Source: Methylophaga sp. (GTDB taxonomy: Bacteria; Pseudomonadota; Gammaproteobacteria; Nitrosococcales; Methylophagaceae). From it: 64,000 nucleotides of DNA. A model generated the notes under the pieces. The model saw only the letters and a program-made list of their open reading frames with translations, searched no databases and was not told the DNA's origin. Below, in pieces: positions 37,002-45,251 of the stretch (positions are counted from its first letter, which is position 1; each line of letters starts with the position of its first letter). The stretch covers positions 124,001 through 188,000 of the forward strand of contig JAFIFW010000012.1 of NCBI GenBank assembly GCA_020831825.1. Direction: 5' to 3'. The position numbers were made by a program, and so were the translations under genes.

Positions 37002-37271
37002 ATGACGCCTGAAACTGTCCTTACTGTGATGCAACAAACCCTTGAGGTGATCACCATCCTGATCGCTTTAATCCTGCTGCCTGCACTGTTCATTGGCTTG
37101 TTGGTCAGCATGTTTCAGGCCGCCACCTCTATCAATGAGCAAACACTGACTTTTATACCCAAGCTTTTGATTACTATTCTGGTGCTGATGATGGCCGGTC
37201 CTTGGATGCTCAATCTGGTGATCAGTTACACCCTTCGTTTGTTCGAAGATATTCCATTTCTGATCGGTTGA
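37002..37271 (+). CDS. fliQ: Flagellar export gate protein FliQ
   Basis: The 89-residue protein consists of two membrane helices around the conserved 'LLVSMFQAATSINEQTLTFIPKLL', which is diagnostic of FliQ. It is 2 nt after fliP and 1 nt before fliR. Confidence 0.97.
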   Translation: MTPETVLTVMQQTLEVITILIALILLPALFIGLLVSMFQAATSINEQTLTFIPKLLITILVLMMAGPWMLNLVISYTLRLFEDIPFLIG

Positions 37272-37272
37272 C

Positions 37273-38055
37273 ATGACGCTGTCACTGGCTGAAATTACCG
37301 GCTTGATTGGCAGCTATCTCTGGCCATTTTTTCGTATTGCCGGCCTGGTCACCGCCGCCCCTATTTTCAGTAGTAACTTCGTCAATCTACGCAGCCGCTT
37401 GTTAATAGCTATCGCTATCAGCATGGTCATGGTGCCTACAATCAACACGCCTATGCCCAGCGTCACACCATGGAGTGGTGAGGGTGTACTACTGGTCGCG
37501 CAACAACTGCTGATTGGTTTTTGCATGGGCTTCATGCTGCAGATGATGTTTAACGCTTTCATTATCGGTGGACAAATTATCGCCATGCAGATGGGCTTGG
37601 GCTTTGCCTCGATGATTGATCCGCAAAACGGCATGACCGTACCGGTGATCAGTCAGTTTTACCTAATCTTTGTCAGCTTGCTGTTTCTGGCGATTGACGG
37701 TCATCTGATACTACTCATGGTATTACACGAGAGTTTCACGGTGATGCCGGTTGCAAGTAGCGGCATTGCGATTGAATCTTTTCGTGATGTGGCCTCTCTG
37801 GCCAGCTGGATGTATGCCGCAGCTATTATTGTGGCCTTGCCAGCGATTGGCTCTTTGATGATGGTCAATCTTGCCTTTGGTATTTTGTCTCGAGCAGCGC
37901 CACAAATCAGTCCTTTTTCGATTGGTTTCCCTATGACCATCATTCTCGGCTTCGCCATCATCCTGGTGACACTGCCCAATGTCGCAGGCCATCTGGTCGG
38001 CATGTCCGACGAAATGCTGCAAATGGCCAGATTACTGGTGCAAAACGATGGCTGA
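37273..38055 (+). CDS. fliR: Flagellar export gate protein FliR
   Basis: The 260-aa polytopic membrane protein has 'FFRIAGLVTAAPIFSS', 'GFMLQMMFNAFIIGGQIIAMQMGLGFASMIDPQNG' and 'LAFGILSRAAPQISPFSIGFPMTI', the typical FliR blocks. It completes the FliPQR channel. Its 3' end overlaps flhB by 8 bp. Confidence 0.97.
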   Translation: MTLSLAEITGLIGSYLWPFFRIAGLVTAAPIFSSNFVNLRSRLLIAIAISMVMVPTINTPMPSVTPWSGEGVLLVAQQLLIGFCMGFMLQMMFNAFIIGGQIIAMQMGLGFASMIDPQNGMTVPVISQFYLIFVSLLFLAIDGHLILLMVLHESFTVMPVASSGIAIESFRDVASLASWMYAAAIIVALPAIGSLMMVNLAFGILSRAAPQISPFSIGFPMTIILGFAIILVTLPNVAGHLVGMSDEMLQMARLLVQNDG

Positions 38056-39184
38056 AGAAAACAGTGGTCAGGAAAAAACGGAACAGCCCTCCGCCAAGCG
38101 TCTTGATGACGCGAAGCAAAAGGGCCAGGTTCCCCGATCACGTGAACTAACCACGGTAGTAGTGTTAATCGCTAGTGCCGTTGCCATGATGTTTATAGGT
38201 GAGCGGTTACTTCATAGTCTGACTGAAGTGATGCAGGTTTCTTTCAGTTTCAGTCGTAGCCTGGCTTTTGACACCGGCATGTTGGTCAATCAGCTATGGT
38301 TGGGTGTCAGTATAGTGGCATTTGATCTGGGAATGTTTCTTGCGGTGACACTCATTGCAGCGTTGGCAGCTCCCGCCATGATGGGTGGCTGGAATTTTTC
38401 CGGTCAGGCAATGGCACCCAAACCTGAAAAGCTGGACCCAATCAAAGGCTTGAAGCGAATTTTCGGCCCACAGGGATTAATCGAACTGGCCAAGGCGCTG
38501 GGAAAATTTCTGTTGGTGGGCGGTATTGCCACCTTTATTTTATGGGGGCTGCGCGCCCAATTATTGACGCTTGGCAAGCAGGAAGTAAATGTCGCGATGA
38601 CCGAGCTGGCATCGTTGATCCTCTGGGTATTTCTACTGATTTGTTCCAGCTTGATTATCATTGCGATGATTGATGTGCCTTTCCAGAAATGGAATCACAT
38701 CAGACAGTTACGCATGACCAAGCAGGAAGTCAAAGATGAGCATAAGGAGACTGACGGCAGTCCGGAAGTGAAAGGCCGAATTCGCAGAATGCAAATTCAG
38801 CTATCACAACAACGCATGATGCAGGACGTGCCCAATGCCGATGTAGTCATTACCAACCCGACACATTACGCTGTCGCGCTTCGCTATGATCAGTCAAAAA
38901 ACGGTGCTCCGGTCCTGGTCGCCAAAGGCGCTGATCTGGTAGCACAACAAATCAGGCTGATTGCGGATCAGCATCAAGTGCCCGTAGTATCAGCGCCACC
39001 GCTGACCCGGGCCGTTTATTACAGCACCGAAATCGGTGAGGAAATTCCATCTGGTCTATATATTGCAGTAGCCCAGGTACTGGCATTTGTATTTCAGCTT
39101 CGTCGCTACCGCAGTCGTGGTGGCAACAAACCGAAGCTGGATACCGAGCAATTGCCAATACCTGATGAACTGAAAAGAGACTGA
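38048..39184 (+). CDS. flhB: Flagellar export switch protein FlhB
   Basis: ATG 38048 gives 378 residues starting 'MAEENSGQEKTEQPSAKRLDDAKQKGQVPRSREL', the exact FlhB N-terminal pattern; the longer frame lies in fliR. Four membrane helices are followed by the cytoplasmic domain with the self-cleavage site NPTH ('VITNPTHYAVAL'). FlhB switches export from hook to filament substrates together with FliK (54881). A second copy of only the C-terminal domain is encoded at 54597. Confidence 0.97.
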   Translation: MAEENSGQEKTEQPSAKRLDDAKQKGQVPRSRELTTVVVLIASAVAMMFIGERLLHSLTEVMQVSFSFSRSLAFDTGMLVNQLWLGVSIVAFDLGMFLAVTLIAALAAPAMMGGWNFSGQAMAPKPEKLDPIKGLKRIFGPQGLIELAKALGKFLLVGGIATFILWGLRAQLLTLGKQEVNVAMTELASLILWVFLLICSSLIIIAMIDVPFQKWNHIRQLRMTKQEVKDEHKETDGSPEVKGRIRRMQIQLSQQRMMQDVPNADVVITNPTHYAVALRYDQSKNGAPVLVAKGADLVAQQIRLIADQHQVPVVSAPPLTRAVYYSTEIGEEIPSGLYIAVAQVLAFVFQLRRYRSRGGNKPKLDTEQLPIPDELKRD

Positions 39185-39190
39185 GCGTAG

Positions 39191-41278
39191 ATGGAAAACA
39201 ATGCTGTTATTGGCCGTTTCAAGAAAGTATTGAACGGCCACATAGCCACGCCCATGCTTGTTGTTGCCTTGCTGGCCATGGTGGTGGTGCCTCTGCCTCC
39301 ATTTATGCTGGACATGTTGTTCAGCTTTAATATCGCATTGTCCCTGACCATCGTGCTCGCCAGCATCTACGTGATGAAACCGCTGCATTTTGCCGCTTTT
39401 CCCAGCATCTTGCTGATCGCGACATTGCTACGTCTGGCCTTGAACGTCGCCTCGACCCGTATCGTCCTGCTTGAGGGACACACAGGTACTGCAGCAGCAG
39501 GCCAGGTCATTGAATCCTTTGGTGAATTTGTTATCGGCGGAAACTACACCGTTGGTTTTGTTGTGTTTGCCATTCTGGTCATTATCAACTTTGTGGTTGT
39601 TACCAAGGGTGCCACCCGTATCGCTGAAGTCAGTGCTCGTTTCACTCTTGACTCCATGCCTGGTAAGCAAATGGCTATTGACGCAGATCTGAATGCCGGC
39701 TTGATTACTCAGGATGAAGCTCGACTGCGGCGTGATGAAATCATGCAGGAATCAGACTTCTATGGCTCCATGGATGGTGCCAGTAAATTTGTTCGTGGCG
39801 ATGCCATTGCCGGTATTTTGATCCTGCTGATTAATATCATCGGTGGCTTCATTATCGGTGTTGTTCAACATGATCTGACCTTTGCCCAGGCCGCGCATAA
39901 CTATACTTTGCTGACCATTGGTGATGGTCTGGTCGCCCAGATTCCATCGCTGTTACTGGCCTCAGCAGCAGGCTTGTTGATCACGCGCTCGACCAAAGAA
40001 CAGGACATGGGTGAGCAAATTGTAGGTCAGTTATTCAGTAACCCCAAAACACTGGCACTCACCTCCGGCATCGTTGGCGGCATGGGTTTGATCCCCGGCA
40101 TGCCCAATCTGCCATTTCTGCTGCTGGCAGGGGCTGGCGGAGGTGGAGCCTGGTTAATGCATCAACGTCAAAAAGCCGCCACTGAAGCCGAAGTTGCAGC
40201 AGCCACGGCGCCAGCCGCGGCCTCACCTCGTGAGCAAAAAGAATTAAGTTGGGAGGACTTGAGCCCGGTTGATCCAGTAGGTCTGGAAGTTGGCTATCGA
40301 TTGATACCCCTGGTAGATAAAAATCAGGGGGGGCAGTTGATGAATAGAATCAAAGGCATACGCAAAAAAATCTCCCAGGAAATGGGGTTTCTGATCCCGC
40401 CAGTGCATATACGTGACAACCTGGACCTCGCTCCTACCGCTTATCAGATCACTCTGTTTGGTGTCACATTCGGTCAGGCGGAGGTCTACCCCGACAGAAT
40501 GATGGCGATTAATCCCGGCCAAGTGTTTGGCGAACTGAATGGTATTCAAGGCAAAGATCCGGCCTTTGGTCTGGATGCCGTATGGATTGAACCGAGTCAG
40601 CGTGAAAATGCCCAGGCACAAGGCTACACCGTGGTGGATGTCGACACCGTCATTGCCACGCACTTAAGCAAGATTTTGCAGAATTATGCACATGATCTGC
40701 TGGGCCGTGAGGAAGTACAGCATCTTCTCGATAACCTGGCCAAAGTCGCGCCCAAACTGGTTGAGGGACTGGTGCCTGATCTTGTACCCCTGGGCACTGT
40801 ACAGAAAGTTCTGCAAAACCTGCTGGTGGAAAATATTCCTATCCGTGATATCCGCACCATCACCGAAGCGATTTCCGAGCAGGCTGTCCGTAATCCTGAC
40901 CCTGAAGCCATCACTGCAGCGACTCGAATGGCACTAAGTCACTCCATTGTCCAACATATCAATGGCACCCAACCGGATATGCCTATCATCACCCTCGACC
41001 CTGAGCTGGAACAGATATTGCTAAAAACACTGCAGGCTTCAGGTGAAGGTGGCGCCAGTCTTGAACCCGGGCTGGCTGAAAATATGCACCGAAATCTTCA
41101 GGAGGCTACTCAACGTCAGGAAATGTCGGGGGAAGCTGCCATTCTGGTTGTACAGGCTGGCCTGAGATCCTGGATAGCTCGCTTTATCAGACATGCCATA
41201 CCGGGATTGCATGTGTTGTCATACAACGAAATACCCGACGACAAGCAAATCAGAATTGTTGCCAATGTGGGTCGTTAG
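39191..41278 (+). CDS. flhA: Flagellar export apparatus protein FlhA
   Basis: The 695-residue protein has eight N-terminal helices with 'LLRLALNVASTRIVLLEG' and the FHIPEP loop 'TLDSMPGKQMAIDADLNAGLI'. The large cytoplasmic domain has 'IPPVHIRDNL', 'IRDIRTITEAISE' and the ending 'IRIVANVGR'. FlhA forms a nine-subunit ring that receives chaperone-bound substrates and uses the proton gradient. It is 6 nt after flhB and 16 nt before flhF. Confidence 0.97.
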   Translation: MENNAVIGRFKKVLNGHIATPMLVVALLAMVVVPLPPFMLDMLFSFNIALSLTIVLASIYVMKPLHFAAFPSILLIATLLRLALNVASTRIVLLEGHTGTAAAGQVIESFGEFVIGGNYTVGFVVFAILVIINFVVVTKGATRIAEVSARFTLDSMPGKQMAIDADLNAGLITQDEARLRRDEIMQESDFYGSMDGASKFVRGDAIAGILILLINIIGGFIIGVVQHDLTFAQAAHNYTLLTIGDGLVAQIPSLLLASAAGLLITRSTKEQDMGEQIVGQLFSNPKTLALTSGIVGGMGLIPGMPNLPFLLLAGAGGGGAWLMHQRQKAATEAEVAAATAPAAASPREQKELSWEDLSPVDPVGLEVGYRLIPLVDKNQGGQLMNRIKGIRKKISQEMGFLIPPVHIRDNLDLAPTAYQITLFGVTFGQAEVYPDRMMAINPGQVFGELNGIQGKDPAFGLDAVWIEPSQRENAQAQGYTVVDVDTVIATHLSKILQNYAHDLLGREEVQHLLDNLAKVAPKLVEGLVPDLVPLGTVQKVLQNLLVENIPIRDIRTITEAISEQAVRNPDPEAITAATRMALSHSIVQHINGTQPDMPIITLDPELEQILLKTLQASGEGGASLEPGLAENMHRNLQEATQRQEMSGEAAILVVQAGLRSWIARFIRHAIPGLHVLSYNEIPDDKQIRIVANVGR

Positions 41279-41294
41279 AATTGAGGATTGAAAC

Positions 41295-42485
41295 ATGAAA
41301 ATCAAACGTTTCCAGGCTGCTGATGTCCGTCAGGCAATCCGAGAAGTCAGAGAGGTTCTGGGCCCTGATGCGGTCATTCTGTCCAACACGCGTGTGGATG
41401 GCGGAATAGAAATCGTTGCCGCCACAGATTACGATGAATCACAGTTTCGTCAACATGCTCAGGCGGCAGATTATCAGTCACGGAGAGAACAACCCACGGT
41501 TGAAATCAATCCTGCCGCGCCACCAAGAACTATGGCCCCCTTCAAGGAAAACATCTGGTCACAGGAACCCACCTTGGTTCAGATGCGCAAGGAAATCGCC
41601 GGTTTGAGAGATATGTTGCAAAACCAGTTATCGGATCTGACATGGAAAGACCTTGCCAGACAAAGTCCCACACAGATGGAACTGATTCAGCGCTATCTTC
41701 GCATGGGCGTTGATATGCAACTGGCACGTCAACTGACTGCCAATCCTGTTGAAGACCTGGAAGTTGCATGGCGTCAATCTCTAGGCAAACTGGCTGCTCA
41801 GATTGATATACAAAACGATGACATCATCAGCACAGGCGGTATCTTCGCTCTGGTCGGTCCGACAGGTGTCGGCAAAACCACCACCATCGCCAAATTGGCC
41901 GCTCGCTGCGCATTGAAACACGGTGCTCGCAATGTAGCCTTGATCACCACCGACTGCTATCGCATTGGTGGACAGGAGCAGTTGCGCAGTTATGCGCGCA
42001 TACTCGGCGTCCCTGTTCGCGTCGCCAGAAGTCATGATGAACTCTCTGATGCGCTGAATGACTTGCTTGATCGTCGCTTTATCCTGATAGATACTGCGGG
42101 AATGAACCCGAGAGATATGCAACTGGCCCAAAAGTTTGCATTATTGCAACAGCAATCGCCACGCATCAAAACACTGCTGACACTGTCGGCAACCACTCAG
42201 GCAGCGGCTATCAATGATATTATCAAGGCATTCTCACACTTGGGACTGCACGCTTGCATCATGACCAAAATCGACGAAGCCAGTAGCCTCGGAGCAGCAA
42301 TCTCCGCATTGATCCAACACCGACTGCCGCTAGCCTATACTGGACACGGCCAACAAGTGCCTGAAGATCTGAGTCTGGCACGACCTAATACACTGGTACA
42401 TCAGGCCAGTGAACTGCTCAACAACGAACAACAACCGGAAGAATCCTTCATTTCCGGGCATGGAGGCTTTGCCGCCTATGGCTGA
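41295..42485 (+). CDS. flhF: Signal-recognition-type GTPase FlhF
   Basis: This SRP-family GTPase (396 aa) has a basic N-terminal domain ('MKIKRFQAADVRQAIREVREVLGPDAVIL'), a linker and an NG domain. G1 is 'GPTGVGKT' at residues 188-195; 'TTDCYRIGGQEQLRSYARILGVPV' and 'DTAGM' follow. FlhF directs the flagellum to the cell pole, so the presence of flhF and flhG points to polar flagellation. The stop overlaps the start region of flhG. Confidence 0.96.
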   Translation: MKIKRFQAADVRQAIREVREVLGPDAVILSNTRVDGGIEIVAATDYDESQFRQHAQAADYQSRREQPTVEINPAAPPRTMAPFKENIWSQEPTLVQMRKEIAGLRDMLQNQLSDLTWKDLARQSPTQMELIQRYLRMGVDMQLARQLTANPVEDLEVAWRQSLGKLAAQIDIQNDDIISTGGIFALVGPTGVGKTTTIAKLAARCALKHGARNVALITTDCYRIGGQEQLRSYARILGVPVRVARSHDELSDALNDLLDRRFILIDTAGMNPRDMQLAQKFALLQQQSPRIKTLLTLSATTQAAAINDIIKAFSHLGLHACIMTKIDEASSLGAAISALIQHRLPLAYTGHGQQVPEDLSLARPNTLVHQASELLNNEQQPEESFISGHGGFAAYG

Positions 42486-43350
42486 AACACCCCAGGATCA
42501 GGCTGCTGGCCTGCGAAAACTGACGCAGCCTCCACGACCAGTAAAAGTCATTGCGATTGCCAGTGGTAAGGGGGGCGTCGGCAAAACCAATGTAACTGTC
42601 AATCTAGGCGTGGCAATGGCCAGTCAAGGCAAGGAAGTCGTCCTTTTGGATGCAGATCTGGGACTTGCCAATATCGATGTCATGCTTGGCCTGCATCCAC
42701 AATACAATCTGCTCAATGTTCTCGAAGGCTCAAAAACCCTTCGTGAAATCATGATAGAGGGTCCATCCGGGCTGAAAATAATCCCCGCGACCTCCGGTGT
42801 GCAACGAATGGCTGAATTGACTCCTGCGGAACATGCCGGAATGATTCAGGCTTTCAGTGAACTTGAACAGCATATCGACGTGCTGCTTATCGACAGTGCC
42901 GCAGGCATCGCCGACAGTGTGGTCAGTTTCACCCGTGCAGCGCAGGAAGTGATTGTTGTGGTCTGTGATGAACCGGCTTCCATCACCGATGCCTACGCGC
43001 TGATCAAACTACTGAGCCGTGATCACAAGGTTGAACGGTTTCATATCATCGCCAATATGTGTCGCAGTGTTCAGGAAGGCCGTGAACTGTTCGACAAGAT
43101 TGCGCTGGTTTGTGACCGCTTCCTTGATGTCACGCTGGATTTCATGGGCATTGTGCCTTTCGACGAAGATTTACGCCGTGCCGTCAAAAAACAACGTTCG
43201 GTGGTTGAATTCATCCCACGGAGCAAATCTGCGATGGCATTTATGCACTTAGCCAAGAAGATCGAGCACTGGCCAGTGCTCAAGCAACCGCGTGGTCATA
43301 TGGAGTTTTTTGTCGAACGCTTGATTCAGGCCAGCCTGGAATCAGCGTGA
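42478..43350 (+). CDS. flhG: FlhG/FleN, MinD-like ATPase controlling flagellar number
   Basis: The deviant Walker A 'ASGKGGVGKTNVTVNLG' is at residues 28-44, followed by 'LLDADLGLANIDVMLGL' and 'LLIDSAAGIADSVVSFTRAAQEVIVV'. FlhG limits the number of flagella and antagonises FlhF, and in Pseudomonas and Vibrio it restrains the master regulator. I chose ATG 42478, downstream of GGAGG; ATG 42460 would add six residues. It overlaps flhF by 8 bp. Confidence 0.95.
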   Translation: MAETPQDQAAGLRKLTQPPRPVKVIAIASGKGGVGKTNVTVNLGVAMASQGKEVVLLDADLGLANIDVMLGLHPQYNLLNVLEGSKTLREIMIEGPSGLKIIPATSGVQRMAELTPAEHAGMIQAFSELEQHIDVLLIDSAAGIADSVVSFTRAAQEVIVVVCDEPASITDAYALIKLLSRDHKVERFHIIANMCRSVQEGRELFDKIALVCDRFLDVTLDFMGIVPFDEDLRRAVKKQRSVVEFIPRSKSAMAFMHLAKKIEHWPVLKQPRGHMEFFVERLIQASLESA

Positions 43351-43366
43351 GATGAACGGGGTATCC

Positions 43367-44080
43367 ATGTATACCACTGAGACACTCGGACTAACGCAAA
43401 ACGAGCTGATACAGCAACACGCGGGGCTGGTAAAACGTATTGCCTATCACCTGATTGCACGGTTGCCACATACGGTCGATGTCGATGATTTGATTCAGGC
43501 AGGCATGATCGGTCTGCTTGATGCAGCCCAGCAATATAAAGCTTCTCAGGGTGCCAGCTTTGAAACTTATGCAGGTATTCGCATTCGCGGCGCTATGCTC
43601 GATGAAATTCGACGCAATGACTGGGCACCCCGTTCGGTTCATCGCAAAGCACGCGAAATTGCTGAAGTCATCCACTCGCTGGAACAACAGAACGGCCGTC
43701 ATGCACAGGACACCGAAATCGCCCAGGCTTTGGGCATCAATCTGGATGAGTATCACCAGCAATTGCACGAAGCGGCCGGTCATCAAATCTTCAGCCTGTC
43801 TGATTTCAGTGACAATGATGAATCATCGGCGCAGCCTATCAGCAGCATTCCAGCACAACCCGATGAAGATGTGGAAAGCACAACGTTTCAGCAGGCGCTG
43901 GCTCAAGCTATCGATGGCCTGCCAGAACGAGAACGGTTAGTGATGAGCCTGTACTATAATGAAGAGTTGAATCTTAAAGAAATCGGCGAAGTACTGGGCG
44001 TGAGTGAGTCAAGAATCAGTCAGATTCACAGCCAGACCGTTATTCGGCTTCGCGCTAAATTAAAAGACTGGTTAAGCTGA
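43367..44080 (+). CDS. fliA: Flagellar sigma factor FliA (sigma-28)
   Basis: I start at ATG 43367 (MYTTETLG), which has GGGG 5 nt upstream; ATG 43352 would add five residues. The 237-aa protein has region 2 '[14 protein letters not shown]' and '[13 protein letters not shown]', then '[32 protein letters not shown]', which is specific to FliA. It ends with region 4 '[23 protein letters not shown]'. It directs late flagellar genes such as flagellin and chemotaxis genes. Its anti-sigma factor FlgM is not in the window. Confidence 0.96.
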   Translation: MYTTETLGLTQNELIQQHAGLVKRIAYHLIARLPHTVDVDDLIQAGMIGLLDAAQQYKASQGASFETYAGIRIRGAMLDEIRRNDWAPRSVHRKAREIAEVIHSLEQQNGRHAQDTEIAQALGINLDEYHQQLHEAAGHQIFSLSDFSDNDESSAQPISSIPAQPDEDVESTTFQQALAQAIDGLPERERLVMSLYYNEELNLKEIGEVLGVSESRISQIHSQTVIRLRAKLKDWLS

Positions 44081-44096
44081 CCATGGGAGGTTTACA

Positions 44097-44495
44097 TTGG
44101 ACAAGAACATGAAAATCCTGATTGTGGATGACTTTTCCACAATGCGACGGATTATCAAGAATCTACTGAGAGATCTTGGTTTCAACAATACCGTTGAAGC
44201 AGACGACGGGTTAACGGCTCTGCCGATTCTGAAAACCGGTACTATCGACTTTCTGGTCACCGATTGGAATATGCCAGGCATGCAAGGCATTGACTTACTG
44301 AAGACCGTTCGCGCTGATGAAAAACTGTCGACGCTGCCGGTGCTGATGGTCACTGCCGAAACCAAACGCGAGCAGATCATCGAAGCCGCTCAGGCAGGCG
44401 TCAATGGCTACATCGTAAAACCTTTCACCGCAGCGACATTGAAAGAGAAAATCGAAAAAATCTTTGAACGAATAAATGCGCAACAAGCGCAATAG
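44097..44495 (+). CDS. cheY: Chemotaxis response regulator CheY
   Basis: The start is TTG 44097. A GGGAGG ends 6 nt upstream, and '[24 protein letters not shown]' matches Vibrio and Pseudomonas CheY; ATG 44109 is the alternative. In the 132-residue receiver the acidic pocket is Asp11/Asp12, the phosphoacceptor is Asp56 in 'VTDWNMPGM', and 'VTAETK' and 'YIVKPF' carry the conserved Thr and Lys. Phosphorylated CheY binds FliM. Confidence 0.97.
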   Translation: MDKNMKILIVDDFSTMRRIIKNLLRDLGFNNTVEADDGLTALPILKTGTIDFLVTDWNMPGMQGIDLLKTVRADEKLSTLPVLMVTAETKREQIIEAAQAGVNGYIVKPFTAATLKEKIEKIFERINAQQAQ

Positions 44496-44502
44496 AGGCT
44501 TC

Positions 44503-45240
44503 ATGGAACATATCGACAAAAATGCTCAACTCGAAGCAGCAAAGGCACTGGTCACTGCCATTGAACAGGATGACGCAGCACAGATTCAAAGTCAGCTAGC
44601 CATACTCAGCATCGCTCGCGAGAGCGAACTGTTTCAGGAAATCGGCAAAATGACCCGTGAACTTCACGAGGCATTAAGCAACTTCAATGTCGATCCGCGG
44701 CTGGTCGATTTGACCCAGAATGATATGCCCAACACCCGCAACCGTCTCAATTACGTTATACAAACTACCGAAGAAGCCGCCCACAAAACTCTCGGTTATA
44801 TCGATCAAACACTGCCTCTGGCCAATGAACTAAAACTCAATGCCGATTTAATTGATAAGAGTTGGCACCGATTTCGCATGAGAGAGATGAGCGTCGAGGA
44901 ATTTCGGGCGCTGAGTCGGGAAATCGAAGCGTATTTGCCTGTGGTCAAAGCTCATGCTGACAACATTCATCAGAATCTCTCTGAAATGACGCTGGCTCAA
45001 GGCTTTCAGGACTTAACCGGACAGGTTCTCAAGCAAGTGATCAGTCTGGTCGAAGAAGTGGAAGACAATCTGGTGAGACTGGTCAAAGTCGCCGGTCAGC
45101 ATGCAGACTTTAATGCTGAACGGAAAAAAGACCACAATCCCATCAAGGCCGAAGGCCCACAAATTAACGCCAAAGATAACCCCAATGTGATGAAAAACCA
45201 GGATGATGTTGATGACTTGCTGTCGAGTCTCGGCTTCTAG
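44503..45240 (+). CDS. cheZ: CheY-P phosphatase CheZ
   Basis: ATG 44503 has AGAGG upstream and gives 245 residues; the longer frame overlaps cheY. CheZ is a long four-helix dimer. The catalytic segment 'LAQGFQDLTGQVLKQVI' holds the Asp and Gln pair, and the C-terminal CheY-binding peptide 'DDVDDLLSSLGF' is nearly the same as in E. coli. It ends CheY signals. Confidence 0.96.
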   Translation: MEHIDKNAQLEAAKALVTAIEQDDAAQIQSQLAILSIARESELFQEIGKMTRELHEALSNFNVDPRLVDLTQNDMPNTRNRLNYVIQTTEEAAHKTLGYIDQTLPLANELKLNADLIDKSWHRFRMREMSVEEFRALSREIEAYLPVVKAHADNIHQNLSEMTLAQGFQDLTGQVLKQVISLVEEVEDNLVRLVKVAGQHADFNAERKKDHNPIKAEGPQINAKDNPNVMKNQDDVDDLLSSLGF

Positions 45241-45251
45241 AGGAAATCGCC